Source: Cyanophora paradoxa (lineage: Eukaryota > Glaucocystophyceae > Cyanophorales > Cyanophoraceae). From it: a DNA stretch of 64,000 bases. Within the stretch, counting starts at the first letter, position 1; every line of letters begins with the position of its first letter. Positions 35,100-48,000 of the stretch are shown one piece after another. The translations under genes and the position numbers were made by a program. The DNA lies in NCBI GenBank assembly GCA_004431415.1, contig QPMI01000401.1:1-64000 (forward strand), in the 5' to 3' direction. The notes under the pieces are model-generated. The model did no database searches. It had not been told where the DNA came from and saw nothing but the letters and a program-made list of their open reading frames with translations.

Positions 35100-37570
35100 G
35101 TCCCCCCCCCTCTCGCGCGCGCGCTCGCCTGGAGCGGGGGCCCGGAGCCGATGTTGACGGAGACGCTCATGGAGAGGCCGGCGTGCGCCGCCCCGCCCGT
35201 CGACGCCACGTCCGCCAGCCGCGCCTGCGGGGGGAGGGCTAAGCCTTCAGACAACGCTCTTCCTTTGCAGAGCCCGCACGCACCTGTAGCCTCGCGATCT
35301 CCCTCTTGAGCTGCACGAACTGTTCGCGTGGGGTGCCGTCAGGGGGAGGAAGGGGGTACGAGCGCGAGGGCGGGGGGGGGGTACGGCGCACCTCGCTGAA
35401 GTTGCCGTTCCCGGGGCTCGGGTCCGGCGGGGCCTCCCTCGCCTGCGACTGGGGTCCGGGGTAAGCCGAGGCGGCGCACAGGCGCGCGAAAGAGAGGAAG
35501 CCGAAGAGGGGGGGGGAAGCGCCTTCTCGAGCTGGGCCTGGCTGAGGGCCTTCTCCAGGGCGGCGATTCGCTTCCTCAGCTCCTCGTTCTCCTCCTGAAG
35601 CCTTGCCACCTGACGGAAGATAAGCCGGCCGGCCAACCGAACGTGCCGGGCGGGGCCGGGCGGGGCGGGGCGGGGCGGGCCTCGGCCTGGAGGGCGGCGA
35701 TCCGCTCGGCGGCCTCCCGCGCCTCACCGGCGCCCCGCAGCGCCTCCGCCCGCGCCGCCTCCAGCTCCCCCCTGTGCACCCCGCACTCCTGCCCCCGGCC
35801 CCTCTCAGAAGAAGCGCCCTCAAAGAAGAAGCTCCGCGCGCGCGGGCGCGAGCCTTCTTGTGGGAGGCGAGGGAGGCCCGGGCCGCCTCGAGGTCCTTGC
35901 GGGTCCGCGCCACCGACGCCTCCATCTGCTGCCGTTCCGCCTCCGTCTGAGGGCAGGCGGGGGCGAGTGAGGGAAGGGAAGGGAGGGGGGGAAAGAAGGG
36001 AACGCGCGCACCCGGGCCCTGGCCTCCGCCGCCGCCGCCGCCTCCGCCTGCGCCGCCTTCTGCGCCGCCTGCAGCTCCGCAGACTGCCTCTCCGCGCCCA
36101 GGAGCTGGAGGGGGAAGAGGGTCAGGGGGGGCCGCCGGAGCCCGCCAAGGGGGGTACACGCGCACCTGGGCCCGCAGGGCGGCGCCCTCCCTCTGGGCGC
36201 GCTCGAGCTCCGCCTGTAGGGCGGCCGCCCTGCCCGCCACCGCCCCGGCCTCCCCGAACTGACGGAGGAGGGGTACGGCGTCGGCGGCGGAGGGGTACGC
36301 GTCGACAAGGGGGGGGGGTGTACGCACGCGCTCGGCCATCTTCTTCAGCTCGCCCTGCAGCCCCGCGATCTCTCTCCTCAACTCCTCGATCTGAGAGGAC
36401 GGCGCGGCGACGCGGTAAGCAGTGCGGCCAGGCGGCGCGCGGGGATGCGGCTGCAGGGGAGGGATGGAGGGGGGCGGAGGCGGAGGCGGGCGGGGTCGCG
36501 CACCGCGCGCTCGTCGTCGGCGGCCTTGGCCTCGGCCGCCTGCAGCTGCTTCCCGTACTGTATGTCCAGGTTCTTAAGCTGTGCGCGTGCCCCCGGCCCC
36601 GCTCGGATCGGCCCGGCTCGGCGGGCCGGGCGAGGCGGGTGGGGAGCGGCGCACTTGTATGGACATGTCGCGCAGCTTCTCGTCCGACTCGCGGCGGGCG
36701 GCGGCGATCTCTTCGAGGCGCCGCGCCGCCTCCGCGTTCTCCGAGCGCAGCGCCTCGTTCTCCGCCTGCAGCTCCTCCACGAGGCGCTGCAGGTCCTCCT
36801 CCAGCTCGCTCCTCTTCTTCAGCGCCGCGTTCTCGTCAATGACCTGGCGCGGGGGAAGCGCGCGAGCTGAGGCGGCGCAGCGGACAGCGCCGCGCGCAAG
36901 GCACCTTTGCCAGGAGCTCCAGCGTTCTTATGTGCTTGTGCCTCAAGCGCTCACCTACCTCTTCGGGTGCCATCTTGTCAGCGCCGGCCTGCAGCTGAAC
37001 GTTGTCGGCCGGCATCTTGGCCGCAGCCTGCATGTCCTGCAAGGCGGGACGGCGCAGGCACGCGTCAGCCGCGCTGATGTGATGCTTGAGAGCACTGGAG
37101 CAAGCGGCACCGGCTAGCGGAAGACCCTCTCAAGGGCGGCACCAAGTTGCTAGCTCCACGCGGTAGCGGCGCTCGGTCTCGGCTATCGTACTCTCAAGGT
37201 ATGTAGCTAACGATTCCTCACACTTCGCCTCGCTTCGAAGACGGACTTGCAATTGTATCGCGTACCCCCGAGAGCGAACCACGCACTGTCGCCAGGGACC
37301 CGCAACACGGCTCGGCGAGTTCGAACGGTACAGGGAAGGTAAATCGCTTTGCACGCGTGACCCCGCCCAAGCCGCTCCTTCATCGCCGCCGGACGTGTTC
37401 AACCGTATTCTGACCGCGAGCGAGCAGGCACTAGGAACAGCGGAGCTACAACTTTTCAACCCCAGACGACCGACGTGTCGCAGCCGCCGCTCGCCGGTCG
37501 CTCCGCGAGAACTGAAGCACGTAGACAACGTCCTCCGTTCAAGTGCAGCTGCGACTGCAGCGTGTAACTA
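35100..37570 (-). CDS. Host multi-exon coiled-coil protein gene (borders approximate)
   Basis: A ladder of short leftward exons, each separated by GC-rich introns, encodes continuous coiled coil. Pieces include VIDENAALKKRSELEEDLQRL and LVEELQAENEALRSENAEA near 36,660-36,840, QYGKQLQAAEAKAADDERA near 36,540, ELRREIAGLQGELKKMAERV near 36,350, ALQAELERAQREGAALRAQV near 36,190, AERQQMEASVARTRKDLEAA near 35,910, VARLQEENEELRKRIAALEK near 35,570 and FVQLKREIARLQVRAG near 35,300. An upstream exon (SLATYLESTIAETERRYRVE) lies near 37,180. Heptads with leucine are clear; no motor or enzymatic domain is seen. It may be a cytoskeletal or flagellar filament protein. The large open frames on the opposite strand here are by-products of GC-rich codon bias. 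Confidence 0.55.
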
Positions 37571-37601
37571 CCCTCTAGCGTAGCGTAGAGGTTTTAGGGA
37601 G

Positions 37602-40600
37602 ATGGGCTGCGCGGTGTCGAGCGCGTCGTTCGTCGTCGATGCGGCGGGAGGCGAGGGGGCGACGCACAGGAGGTGCGCGGCGCGGTGCGAGTGCGCGATC
37701 GACTCTAACCGCGCTGCAGCATCGAGGAGGCATGGAAGGCGGCGCTGGAGTCAAAGGTGACCGCCGGGCCCGCGAAGCGTCTCGGGGCCCAGGCGGCTCC
37801 AGCCAACCATGCATTTGAGCGCAGGCGACCAAAATCGACATCACGGTTCGAGAAGGCACCTACAACACGGCTGGGGAGATTTCGATGGACATTACGGGCC
37901 GCGAGGTGCGCGCCCGCGCGCGACCTCGCGCCTGCAGATCAAACCCTGACAGCTGCGCGCCGCGGCGGCTGCGCAGGTCCTAATCATCGCGGACGGGCCC
38001 GTCGTGATTCGAACCCCGCGATCCAAGCAGGAGGGCGTCCTGAAGTTCGTCGGCAACTCCGGAAAGGCGCGCGCGATGCCCCCTCCCGCGCGCCAGCGCC
38101 CCGCGCCCTGCCGCTGACCGCCGCCGCGCGCGCCGCCCTCTTGGCCGCACAGGTCGCGTTGAGGGACCTCGGGTTCGTGGGTACGGTGTTCCTCCGCGCG
38201 TGGAAATCCGAGTGGGAGTTCGAGCGCTGCTCCTTCTCGGGTGAGCGGGGGTATCGCGTCTGCGGCGGGGGGTGGGTGGGGGGTACGGGACCTTCGCTGA
38301 AACCGGCGTCGGCGCAGGGGAGGGCTTCTGCTGCATCTACTGCGTAGGGGTGCGCCTCGTACCCCGCCACTTCTCCTCTCGTACCCGGCTGAGGGCGGGT
38401 CCCGGGCAGGGGACGCTGGGGTACGACGGAGTCGGGGCCCACGTGCGGGTACTCAAGTCGCGCGTCCAAAACTTCGGGGAGAAGGAAGGGATCTGCTTCA
38501 AGTCCGAGAAAGGCCACTTGCACGTCGAGGAGTGCGAGGCGAGCAGCGTACCCCCCTCCTCCCCTCCCCCCTCCTCCCCCCGTCTTCCCCCCTAACCCTC
38601 GGAGCAGATCGACTCGGGCCGGTGTGGCGTGTCCGTCGGCGGGCTGGCGGGGTGCAACGCCGAGGTGAGACGAGCCGCGTACCCCCTTCCCGGCCCCGCG
38701 CCCTCATACCCCCCCAGGTTGTGGGCTGCCACGTGCACGACTGCACCGAGGAGGGCCTCAGGCTACTGAAGCCCTGTGCCGGCCGCGTGGCCGGTCCGCC
38801 CGCCCGCCTTCAGCCCTCGCCGGCCGCGCGCGACGGCCGACCCCCGATCTCTTTCGCCACAGGGAACGCCCTCTGGGCCTGCAAGTCGCCGCTGCTGTTC
38901 TCCGACGGCCTCTCAAACGCCTGTACCCCATTCCCCGACGTGCTCGTCGAGGACAACGACATCCAGGTTCCTATTTTTAGATCGCGTCCGCTGTACCCCC
39001 TTTCGATCGCGTACCCCAGCCTGGGGACGCCAAGTCGAAGGGGCGGCCGGGGGGCCGGGGGAGCCTCGACGCCGGCCCCCGCCCCGGGGGCATCCTCACT
39101 GTCCTCGCCAGCAAGGTGCCCCCGTAACCCACGCGCCTCCCCACCCTGTACCCCTACCGATGCTTCTGTACCCCAGGTGGAGGAGGGCATCCGGACCGTC
39201 CGGAAGGAGCTCGAGGAGGGCGTCACGTGCGCCTCCCCATCCCCTGGCCATCCCCCTTCCTTCTTTCCTGCCCATTTTAGGACCCTATTCCCTCTCCCTC
39301 CCCCCGCCCCCCGCCCCCCTCCCTCCCCCCCCCTCCGAGCCGGGTACAGGCACCTGGCGTCGGAGATCGAGGCGGAGTTCGAGGCGGACCCCGAGACCGC
39401 CGAGATGCGCCGCCAGGTCCGTCCGCGTCGAGGGGGGGGGGGGGGGAGGGGGGGGGAAGGGGGGGGGGGGGGGCCCTCGAGGCCGAGGCGGCCTCCAGCT
39501 CTGGGAAGAAGAACTAGATGTTTTGAAGAAGAAGTTAAGGGGGCTTCTAGTATAATCGCCGTGCCTGACGGCGCCGGTGCTCTTCCGCTCCGCCGCGGGC
39601 GATGCAGGGGCGGTCTGCCTCCTTCCCGGGCCCGGGCCCCGCCTCGGCCGCCTCGGGGACGGCCGCCGCCGCCGCCGCCGGCGCGCGCGCACTCCGCCCC
39701 GACCTCGCCGACCGACTCGCCGCCCCGCGGCCCCAGCCGGGCTCCGCCTCGAAGGAGCCGTCGCCCTCCAAGAGCCCCCCGCGAGACCCCCGCAGGTGCC
39801 GCTTTGTCCCCGCCCTCCGCCCTCCGCCCGCCCGCCCGCCCGCTGTCTCGCCCGCCGCTCTGAGCAGCGGAGCGCAGGTGGTCGGTGGGGGATGTGCGGG
39901 ACTGGCTCCGCAGCATCAAGTTCGTCGAGTACGAGACGTGCTTCGCGGAGGCAAAGGCGCGCGCGCGCGCGCGCGCCCCCCCCGTGCCGCAGGCAGTGCT
40001 GAAGCGATGTAGCCGCTCATGTTCGCTTTCTGCGGCAGATCGACGGCGCCAGGCTCCTGCAAGTCGACGCGGCGAGCGCAGCCTCGTGCCGGACACGACG
40101 CCCGCGCTCACGCGCCCATGCGCAGGCGGAGAAGCTGGAGGCCATCGGGGTGCGCGAGGGGCTCCACTTCGACGCCCTCCTCCAGGCGGTCCGCCCCCGC
40201 CTCCGCTTCGCCAGCCGCGCCTCCACCGACCAACCGACCGGCCGGCCGGCCGCTCCGGATCCTTGTCCGACGCGCCCACCGCAGATCCGGGAGCTGATCC
40301 CGGCCGAGTCCGAGCAGGGCGCGCTGCAGGCGCCCCCCTCGCCCCCCTCGAATTCAGGCCCCGTCCCGCACTCGCCCTCCCTGCCCCTGGCCTCCTCCCA
40401 GCACCCGCCCCGCGCCTCCACGTCCCCTTCCCAAGCACCGAAGGCGCGCGCGCCCAGTCGCCTTAGCTCCTCCGCCCGCTCGCTCGCCTTCCCCTGAGCT
40501 CCGGCGCCCGCCAGATCTACGGCTGCTTCGTGTCGTACGCGCACGTGGACCAGAAGGCGGTCGCCAAGTACGTGGACCGACTCCAGGCGGCCGGCCTCTC

Positions 40601-41356
40601 CGTGTGGATGGACCGCGAGATCATCCCGGGGCGCAAGTGGCGCAAGGCCATCGCGGTGCGCAGATCATGCGTGCCCCATGCGACGGGAGTGAAGGAATGA
40701 AACAAAAGATATTAAAATATAAGAGCATCAACGATTCAAAACAGAGAAATCATGTTAATCAGACCGGTTTCTGACCGGCGCTCGCCGGCCTGGCCAGGAC
40801 GCGATCGCTGCCTCGAGCTCTTTCGTCTGTTTCCTTTCCGAGGGCTTCCTCAACTCCGAGAACTGCGAGGAAGGTCGGCAGATTTCTCTCGAGTCTTGAC
40901 CGCCCACCCGTTCACACCGTCCTTGGCCTGACCGTCGCTTAACGGCTTAATTTGTTTCCCCACCAGAGCTCTGCTACGCGCACAGCAAGCGGGTGCCGCT
41001 GGTGCCGGTCTGGCTGGAGAAGGTGGACCCCGCGACGGCCCTCGCCTCCCACGGCGACTACGAGATGATCCTGACCAAGTGAGAGCGCCACCCTCCCACC
41101 CCTCAGCAAGCTCAGCAAGCCGTGTCCTGACCCCAGCCCTGTCCCGACCCGCAGCAAGCAGTGCATCGTGCAGGCGGACGAGAGCGAGGGGGCCGTCGAG
41201 GCGGCGTGCCGGGAGATCGTCAAGGGCATCCGCGCCATCAAGTGCGAACCCGCCATCCATCGCGATGAACCAGAGGGCTCGAGCTCAAGTCTGCGCGTGC
41301 GCAGCCACGCAACGTTCTCTGCGCAGTCCGGCCCGCCGAGGCTCGAGAGCAGTTAG
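37602..41356 (+). CDS. Host beta-helix / SAM / TIR-domain protein with N-terminal acylation signal
   Basis: The start at 37,602 reads MGCAVSS, a combined N-myristoylation (Gly2) and palmitoylation (Cys3) signal. Exons 37,602-37,672, 37,720-37,756, 37,825-37,905, 37,977-38,066, 38,153-38,240, 38,410-38,538 and 38,608-38,664 join in frame. Those from 37,825 to about 38,970 encode right-handed beta-helix coils (KIDITVREGTYNTAG, then VRVLKSRVQNFGEKEGICFK, VVGCHVHDCTEEGLRLL and DVLVEDNDIQ). A SAM domain follows (VGDVRDWLRSIKFVEYE at 39,878-39,956; IDGARLLQVDA at about 40,039; EAIGVREGLHFDALLQAV near 40,170). The TIR domain occupies 40,515-40,655 (YGCFVSYAHVDQKAVAKYVD; WMDREIIPGRKW), 40,798-40,873 (SSFVCFLSEGFLNSENCEE) and 40,967-41,078. 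The NSENCEEEL segment, split by an intron, has the Cys-x-x-Glu spacing of TIR NADases. Several introns start with GC. Some exons (38.7-39.8 kb) are uncertain. Confidence 0.75.
39431..39470. repeat. Poly-G tract in an intron of the TIR-domain gene
   Basis: A run of G interrupted only by single A or AA. It is likely to be variable and poorly sequenced. Confidence 0.85.
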
Positions 41357-42076
41357 TTGGCGGGAGTTTATTGTGGCGAGAATTAATTGTGGCCGGGGAG
41401 GTGCGGGCCGGGACGTGGGGTACTTCGGCTATTGGGGTCATGGGCGAGGGCCAGCAAGGGGACATGGGGGGGCGTGGGGGGGGCCTTATGTTATGCGGAG
41501 CTCCGCTGTTGTACATGTTAGGAATCGGAGATCTAGAGGCGACGGGGGCGGGGTTGACTGACTCACAGACTGAACCTTGTGTTTGCTGAACCGTTGAACC
41601 TTAAAGCTTGGGTTGACTGACTGACTCACAGTCAGGGGGGAGTCACACTGAGTCCCGGTCCCGGGCCGGGCGGCTCCCCGGGCCCAAGTCCCGGCTGACC
41701 GACTCGGCTACTCGGCCTCAACTGTGACGGGGTGTCTGGGGGGTGTTCTTGCCAAGTTGCTGCAGGCCGTAGTCCGACGGTCATTGGCACTTGTTATAAA
41801 CGCAAGATGAACACTTGTGCATATTGCACATGAGCTCGAGTGCTTTACATAAACTTGAAACCCACTTGCCAAGTTGCAAAGCGTGCCATGCACAAGAACT
41901 TATTTAAATAACAAGTGCAGGTGGATGAGGATGCCATACGCATGATGTCTCGGCGCCATACCGAGTCTGTTCTAGATCTGCTCAGCGGCTGAGGCTGCTA
42001 TGCCTACCCAAGGATCACTTTTCCAACCGGGGGCGTCGACGTCGACGTCGCCGCGGATCGAATGTTCGGCTAGTAA
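41357..42076. other. Intergenic region between convergent genes
   Basis: It holds GACTGACTCACAG-type short repeats (41,555-41,640) and a C/G-rich palindromic segment around CCCGGTCCCGGGCC (41,655). No coding evidence was found. Confidence 0.55.
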
Positions 42077-45000
42077 CTAGCGGGTGCCGAGGGCCTGGAG
42101 GCTTCGGCACCAGGCCCAGTCGACGCAGCGCTCGGCGAACAGGGCCAGCGCCTCCTCCAGCCCCCTCGCGTCCCGCGCCGGCCGCCCCACCCACGCCTCC
42201 GGAGCCGGCCCCGCCTGCGCGCGCTGAGGGACGGGCGGGCGGGTGTGGACGAGGGCCGGCACCTCGGGCTGCCCGTCGGTCGCCATCGGCTCCGGCTTCG
42301 GTTCCTCGTCGCCCTCCCCGGCCAGCGAGAGCATCGCCCAGCTGCCCCCGCGCCGTCTCATCGATCCCGCGGCCCAAACAAACAAACAGACAAAGAATCC
42401 AACAAGCTTAAGCAGGCGCACCCGGCCTACAAGCTTAAGCAGACGCACTTAAGCAGCTTAAGCTTAAGCTTAAGAATCCAACAAGCTAAAACAGAAACAA
42501 GCAGGCGCACCCGGCCTTGGCGGCGGCGCGGCCCTGCTCCGTGAGGGCCCGCGGCATCAGCGCCTCCGCCAGCGCCACCGCCTGCGACGCGACCTTCTGC
42601 AGAAGAGACGCGCACGTCAGAGCTCGACGCTGCGCGAAGGAGGAAGGGGAGCATGTACGTCCAGGGCGCCCCCGCCGAGCTTAACGTCCGCGCGCCACGT
42701 CGCCAGGTCCTCCGCCGACATTGAGAAGACCTGCTTGCTTGCGATCAGATTCGAGAGCCGGCGAGGAAGGACGCGGGGCGTGGCGTGGCGGGGCGGGGCG
42801 GGGCGGGGCGGGGCGGGCCCTGGCGAGGCGGTCGCCGGTCTCCCGGGGGTCCCCCAGCAGCAGGTCCGCCGCCTCCCGCACGCGCCACTCTGCGCGGCGC
42901 GGCGCGGGGGGCGCGGTTAAGGCCACGACCCAAACGTGGCCTCGAGAACTCCCAGAGGCATCGGGAAAGAGGCCTCCTCGAGCATTTAACGAACTATGTC
43001 CGAATGCGACAAGCCAGCTGCAGAGCAGGGCCGGCGCGCGCGCGCGGGCCGGGGCGCACCGAGGGTGAGGAGGGCGAGCTGGAGGGCCGAGAGGCCGGCG
43101 GTCCCGTCCTCGTCCGCCACGCCGGCCTGGACGGCGCCCCCAATTCCATTAGTTTATATAAGCTTGCACGATTCTAAGATTAGACTGGATTAATATAAAG
43201 CCTATTAAGACTCCGGATGTTCCAGACGCACCTCGGGGGCGCGCAGGTTGTCCATCCACGCCAGCGCCCGCCGCACGACGCCGCGCTTCACGTCCGGCGC
43301 CTCCCGGTCCGGCCCCAGTAGCTGCGAGCATCCCGGGCCGGCCCGGGCCGCCCACGGTCAGCCGGCCCCGCCGCGCGCGGGGGCGGAACCCGAGGTGCCG
43401 TCCCCGGCCCCGGCCCCGGCCCGGCCCCGAGCGCACCGCCTTGTCGCGGAAGCCGACGGCGCAGTCCGGGGCCAGCAGCCGCTTCCAGAAGGCCTCGCCC
43501 TCGTATTCCTGCGCGCGCGAGCGCGCCAAACAATACCAGTTAGTTGACGGGCGCGCGGGTCCGGGCGGGTCCGGGTGGGTCCGGGCGGGTGGGGGCGGAC
43601 GGTGAGGGGGAAGGCGAGGTCGGCGGAGCGGGCGGTGAAGGGCCCGTGGAGGACGAGGTGCGCCCGGTCCGACGCCCGCAGCGCCTCCTGCGCGGGAGAG
43701 AGCGCCGCAGCGGCGGCCGCGTTGAGTGCGCGGAGAAATAGCCTAAGGTGGCTTAGGTGTGGCGGTAGAGTTAAGACTCTGCCCTGTCGGGCAAGACTTG
43801 CTTGCTTGCTACTTGTCTTAACTCTACCGCCACACCTAAGCCACCTTGGGCTATTTCTCTGGGTGCGGGCCGGGGCGAGGCCCCCGCACCTCTTCGGACC
43901 GGTGGACGCCGTAGTCGTACACGTTGCCCATGAACTGCAACGAGAGGCGAGGCGATCGGGGGCAAAGAAAGGGTCACAGGAGCGGATATGAGGCGTTCTT
44001 TTGGCCCGCGAAGCTAGAGCGCGCTTGTTTAGAAATAATTCAAGACTTGAATTCGAATGGAATTCAAGACTTGAATTCGAATGGAGGCGTTCTCTTAGCC
44101 AGCGAATCCGAAGCTAGAGCGTGCTCGTGTATAAATACTTAAGAAATTCGAAACTCGAAGGGCGCCCCTGGCGGAAGCTGAAGCACCTCCACGGAGGAGA
44201 CCCAGCAGCGGAAGGGGCGGGCCTTCTTGTACGAGGGGCCCTCCGGCGCAGGCGCCGCCGCCGCCGCCGCCGCCGCCTGCAGGCGACGACCGGCGAGTGT
44301 CACGGCCGCCGCGGCGTCGGCGGCGGCGTTGGAGGGCTGGAGACAGACCTGCGCGGAGCCTTTGCGCGCCGAGCCGGCGCGCCGGGCCGCCGGGCGCGCC
44401 CCGATGAGGTCCAGCGCCGATCGGATCGCCTGGCGGGGCGTCGAGTGCTCCCCCCGCTCGCCGATGCCCTGCGCGGGTTCGGCAAAGCGGTACGCGGGCT
44501 CTTCCCAGGCGCCCGGCTCGCCTTGGGGGGCACGAGGGCGAAGAAGGGCTCGGCCATGTAGTCGGAGAGGGGGTACCGCAGCAGGGGCGCCCCCTGCTCC
44601 TGCCCGTGGAGTGCCAGGCCCACGCGGTCCAACTGCGCGGGCGGGCGGGCGCGGCCTCAGACGAACAAGCGGACTGAAAGCCGGCGCGGGAGCGGGGTCC
44701 TCCTCGCGCCTCGCGGGCCGCCTCCTTCTCGGTCGCGTGGACGCTGAGCGGGACCGAGACGCCGTCGTACCGGACCACCGCCTGCCAGCCGCTCGCGACC
44801 CTGCGGCGGCCCTGTGAGCGCGGCGGGAGGCCGGCGGCCGGCTTGCGGGGCCGCACTGGCGGATCTTGCCGAGGCGGCTGGAGGCGATGCCGTTCTCGGC
44901 GCCGCTGCCGCCGCTCTCGTCCGAGTCCGACTCCGCTCGCCTCCTCTTCGCCTGCTGCTGCGGCGCCTCGCCCCAGTCAGGCGGGGCAGCCGCTCCTTCG

Positions 45001-48000
45001 GAGCAGGCGGCCCGCACCTTTGCGGCGGCGGCGGCGCGGGCGGCGGCGGCCTTGCCGGCCCTGCCTGCCGCCTTCTTCTCCTTCTCGGCGCCCTCCGCCG
45101 GCGCGCTCGTCACGCGCGTCGTCCGCTTGAACGACCCGTCCGCGTTCTGGTACGCCTGCGCCGCGCACCACGGCTTAGTCGAGAGAGGCGGCGCTTTGCG
45201 GCGGGGCGGGGCGGGCGGCGGACCTCGGCCGAGTCGCGGTCGATGCCGGCGGCTGCGAGCACGGCGGCCCGCTCCTCCTGCGGCGGGGCGCGGCTCAGCT
45301 GAGAAAGAAAGGCGTGCGCGAAGTCCGCGCAAGGCACCTGCGTGAGGCGGTCGCCGGCCGAGGCCGACTTCGGCTGTTCCGAGGGCCCCGCCTGCCGCCG
45401 CCGCCGCCGCCGGTGAGGACGACGCGGGCGAGGCAGAGGCGGGGGCGGAGGCGGAGAGGCGGGAGGGCGGGCACCGGCCCGCCCTCAATGTGCTCGTCGT
45501 CCGACTCGCGCCCGCTCTCGCACTCCCTCCCGCAGTCCTCCCCCGCCTGGTGCCGCAGCACGAAGTCCCACGCCTGCGCCCCGTGGATATTTAGACCGAT
45601 CCGAACTGCGCCCCGCTGGCTCGGCGGACGGACGGACCTGGCGGAGGTACCGGCGGAGGCGCTCTGGGGCGAGGGACCGCAGCTCCGACTCGTCGAAGAG
45701 TCCTATGCCGCCCTGCCGGCCGGGGCGGAGGCGGAGGCCCAGGCGTCAGCGGAGGAACCGGCCTTGTTCGGACGCGCGAGCGGCGGTGGCGCCGGCACCT
45801 TCGTCTGCACGAGGCGCTTGTAGAACGGCTCCTTCTCGCTGCGGGCGCGCATGCGTGCGTGAGCTCTGGGCCCCGCGCCGCGTCCAGTTCGGCGCCCATT
45901 TCACCAAAGCTAATGTTAGATATTCTAAATATTTAATGGCCAGCGCACTAGTGGCTCGTGTTGAAGCAGAAGCGGCCCGGCGTGAACGCCACTCCGTAGA
46001 AGGCTATGCGCGCCCTGTCCAGATTCCTGCGAAGGAGCACAACAATAAACATGGACGACGGGGTTGAAATACAGAAGCGATTCGAGATACCTCGCGGCCG
46101 CCTGCGGCGTGGAGCACGGGGGCAGGTAGACATGGACCTAGGGGCGGACGAACGGTCAGGCGGGGCCGGGCCCGCCCCCTTTCGCCCGCGCGCACCCCTG
46201 GCTTGAAGCTGAAGCGACCGGACCAGCCGCGCCCGTTCCGGTTGAACACCATCGTCTGCGGGGGCCGGCGGCGCCGTCAGCCCAGGCCGCGCCGGCGTCC
46301 GATCCGATCGCTCCGCTCCGCTCCGCTCCGCTCCGCTCTGCTCCGCTCAGCTCTGCTCCGCTCGATGCGCACCGGGTACTCGCGGGAGGGTACGAGGGAG
46401 ACGAGGGCGCTGGAGGCGGGGGCCGACTTCTGCTGCTTGCGCGAGGGGCCCTTCTCCTTGTCGCCCTCCTGCGGCGGCGGCGGCGGGGGCGGCGGTGAGG
46501 CCGCCCGCCCGCGCGAACGAGCGGAGCGGCCGCACGGGACAAGGCACCTTCGCGTCGCCGTCCTCGGAGGCGGCAGGGGAGGTCCGCGGCCGCTTCGCCA
46601 GCGGCGCCTGCCGGCGGCGGCGTCAGCGGCGGACCGGAGACCGGAGCCGCAGAGCGAGCTCGACGCGGGGGCGCGGGCGGGCGGGCGGGCGGGCGGCGGC
46701 GTCGGACCTTGGGCTTCGGCATGAGCGACTTCTCGCGCTTCGGCGCCGCCGCAGAGGACGAGGAGGCGGCGGCGGCCGGCGCCGAGCCGGAGGAGGCGGC
46801 GGAGGCGGAGGCCCCCGGGGCCTTGGCGCCCGCGTCGGCCTTGGTGGAGGAGGAGGAGGCTGCCGCCTTGTTGGCGGGCGACGCCGCCGCGTCGCCCTTC
46901 TTTGGGGCCGCCTGCCGGCGGGGGAGGGGGCGAGCGGTGAGCCGAGACACAACGCGCCCCGTGCATATCAAAGCGCGTCCTCATCCTAATGTAGTTTAGG
47001 AAGGCTCACCGGGGCGTCCTCGCCCTTGTAGTGGCTCAAGACGAACGTCCACGCCCGCGCCATGGCGGACCTGCTCGAAGTCAAAGGCGAGAAAGCGGGG
47101 GCGCGGCGGGGGCCGCGGCCGCACTTGAGGTCCTCGGCGGACATCGAGTCGAGGTCGGCCGCCGTCAGCGGCTTCGGCGCTGGCGGGGTCGCCTGCGCAG
47201 GTAGGCGGCTTAGAGGGGGCCGGCGCCGGGGCGGGCGGGGCGGGCGGGGCAGACCTTGACGTCTCGGAGGAGGAGGGCGATCCACGGCTCCACGCGGTAC
47301 GTCCCCGCCTCGAACTTGGTCGACGCCTGCGCCCCGCGCCGCCGCCGCCGCCGCCGCCGCCGCGCTGAGCGGCCGGCGCGCGCGGCGGGACGGCGGCCGG
47401 GGGCGCCAGAGCGGACCTCCTCGGGCTCCTTCTTCTCGGCGGCGTCGATGCCGAACAGGGCGATGCGAAGGCTGCCCGCCCTCCGGTCGGGAGGCGGCGA
47501 CGGGGGAGGGGCGGAGGCGAGCGGCGCGCACCGGTCGACGTTGCGGCTGGCCGCCTTCTTGGAGGGGCACCGCGAGACGCGGAACGTCGCCTTCTTGCGG
47601 AGCTTCAGCGTTCCCTGCGGCTTGCACTCGGTGGGCGCGCCCCGGGCGGAGGGCGGGCGGTGGGCGGTGGGCCCCGGCGCGCCTGCCAGCCCTCGCCCTC
47701 GATGAAGACCGGGATCTTGCCCTTCGCGCCCTTCTTCTCCGCGCCGCCCTGGGCCGCGGACGGGCCGGCGGCGCCGTCGGTCGAGGAGGCGCGGGGCGGG
47801 GGCGAGGAGGCCGGCGTCGTGGAGGCGGCGCCGCCCTGGGAGCCGTTCGACTGCTTCGGCGCGACGAGGCACGCGCCCATGTTCTTCAGGAAGTTCACGG
47901 TCCCTGCGCGGCCGCCGGTCGGCGCGCACGCGCGGGCGCGGGCGGCGGCGGCGGCGCGGGCGGCGGCGGGGCGGACCGCGGACGATCTTGATGAAGTCCT

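Noticed and set aside
35643-36842. 399-codon rightward frame
   Set aside because: It is Arg/Pro/Gly-rich and antisense to the leucine-heptad exons of the coiled-coil gene.
38810-40438. 542-codon leftward frame antisense to the TIR-domain gene
   Set aside because: Long spurious frames are expected at this GC content; the + strand exons carry clear beta-helix and SAM motifs with splice sites.
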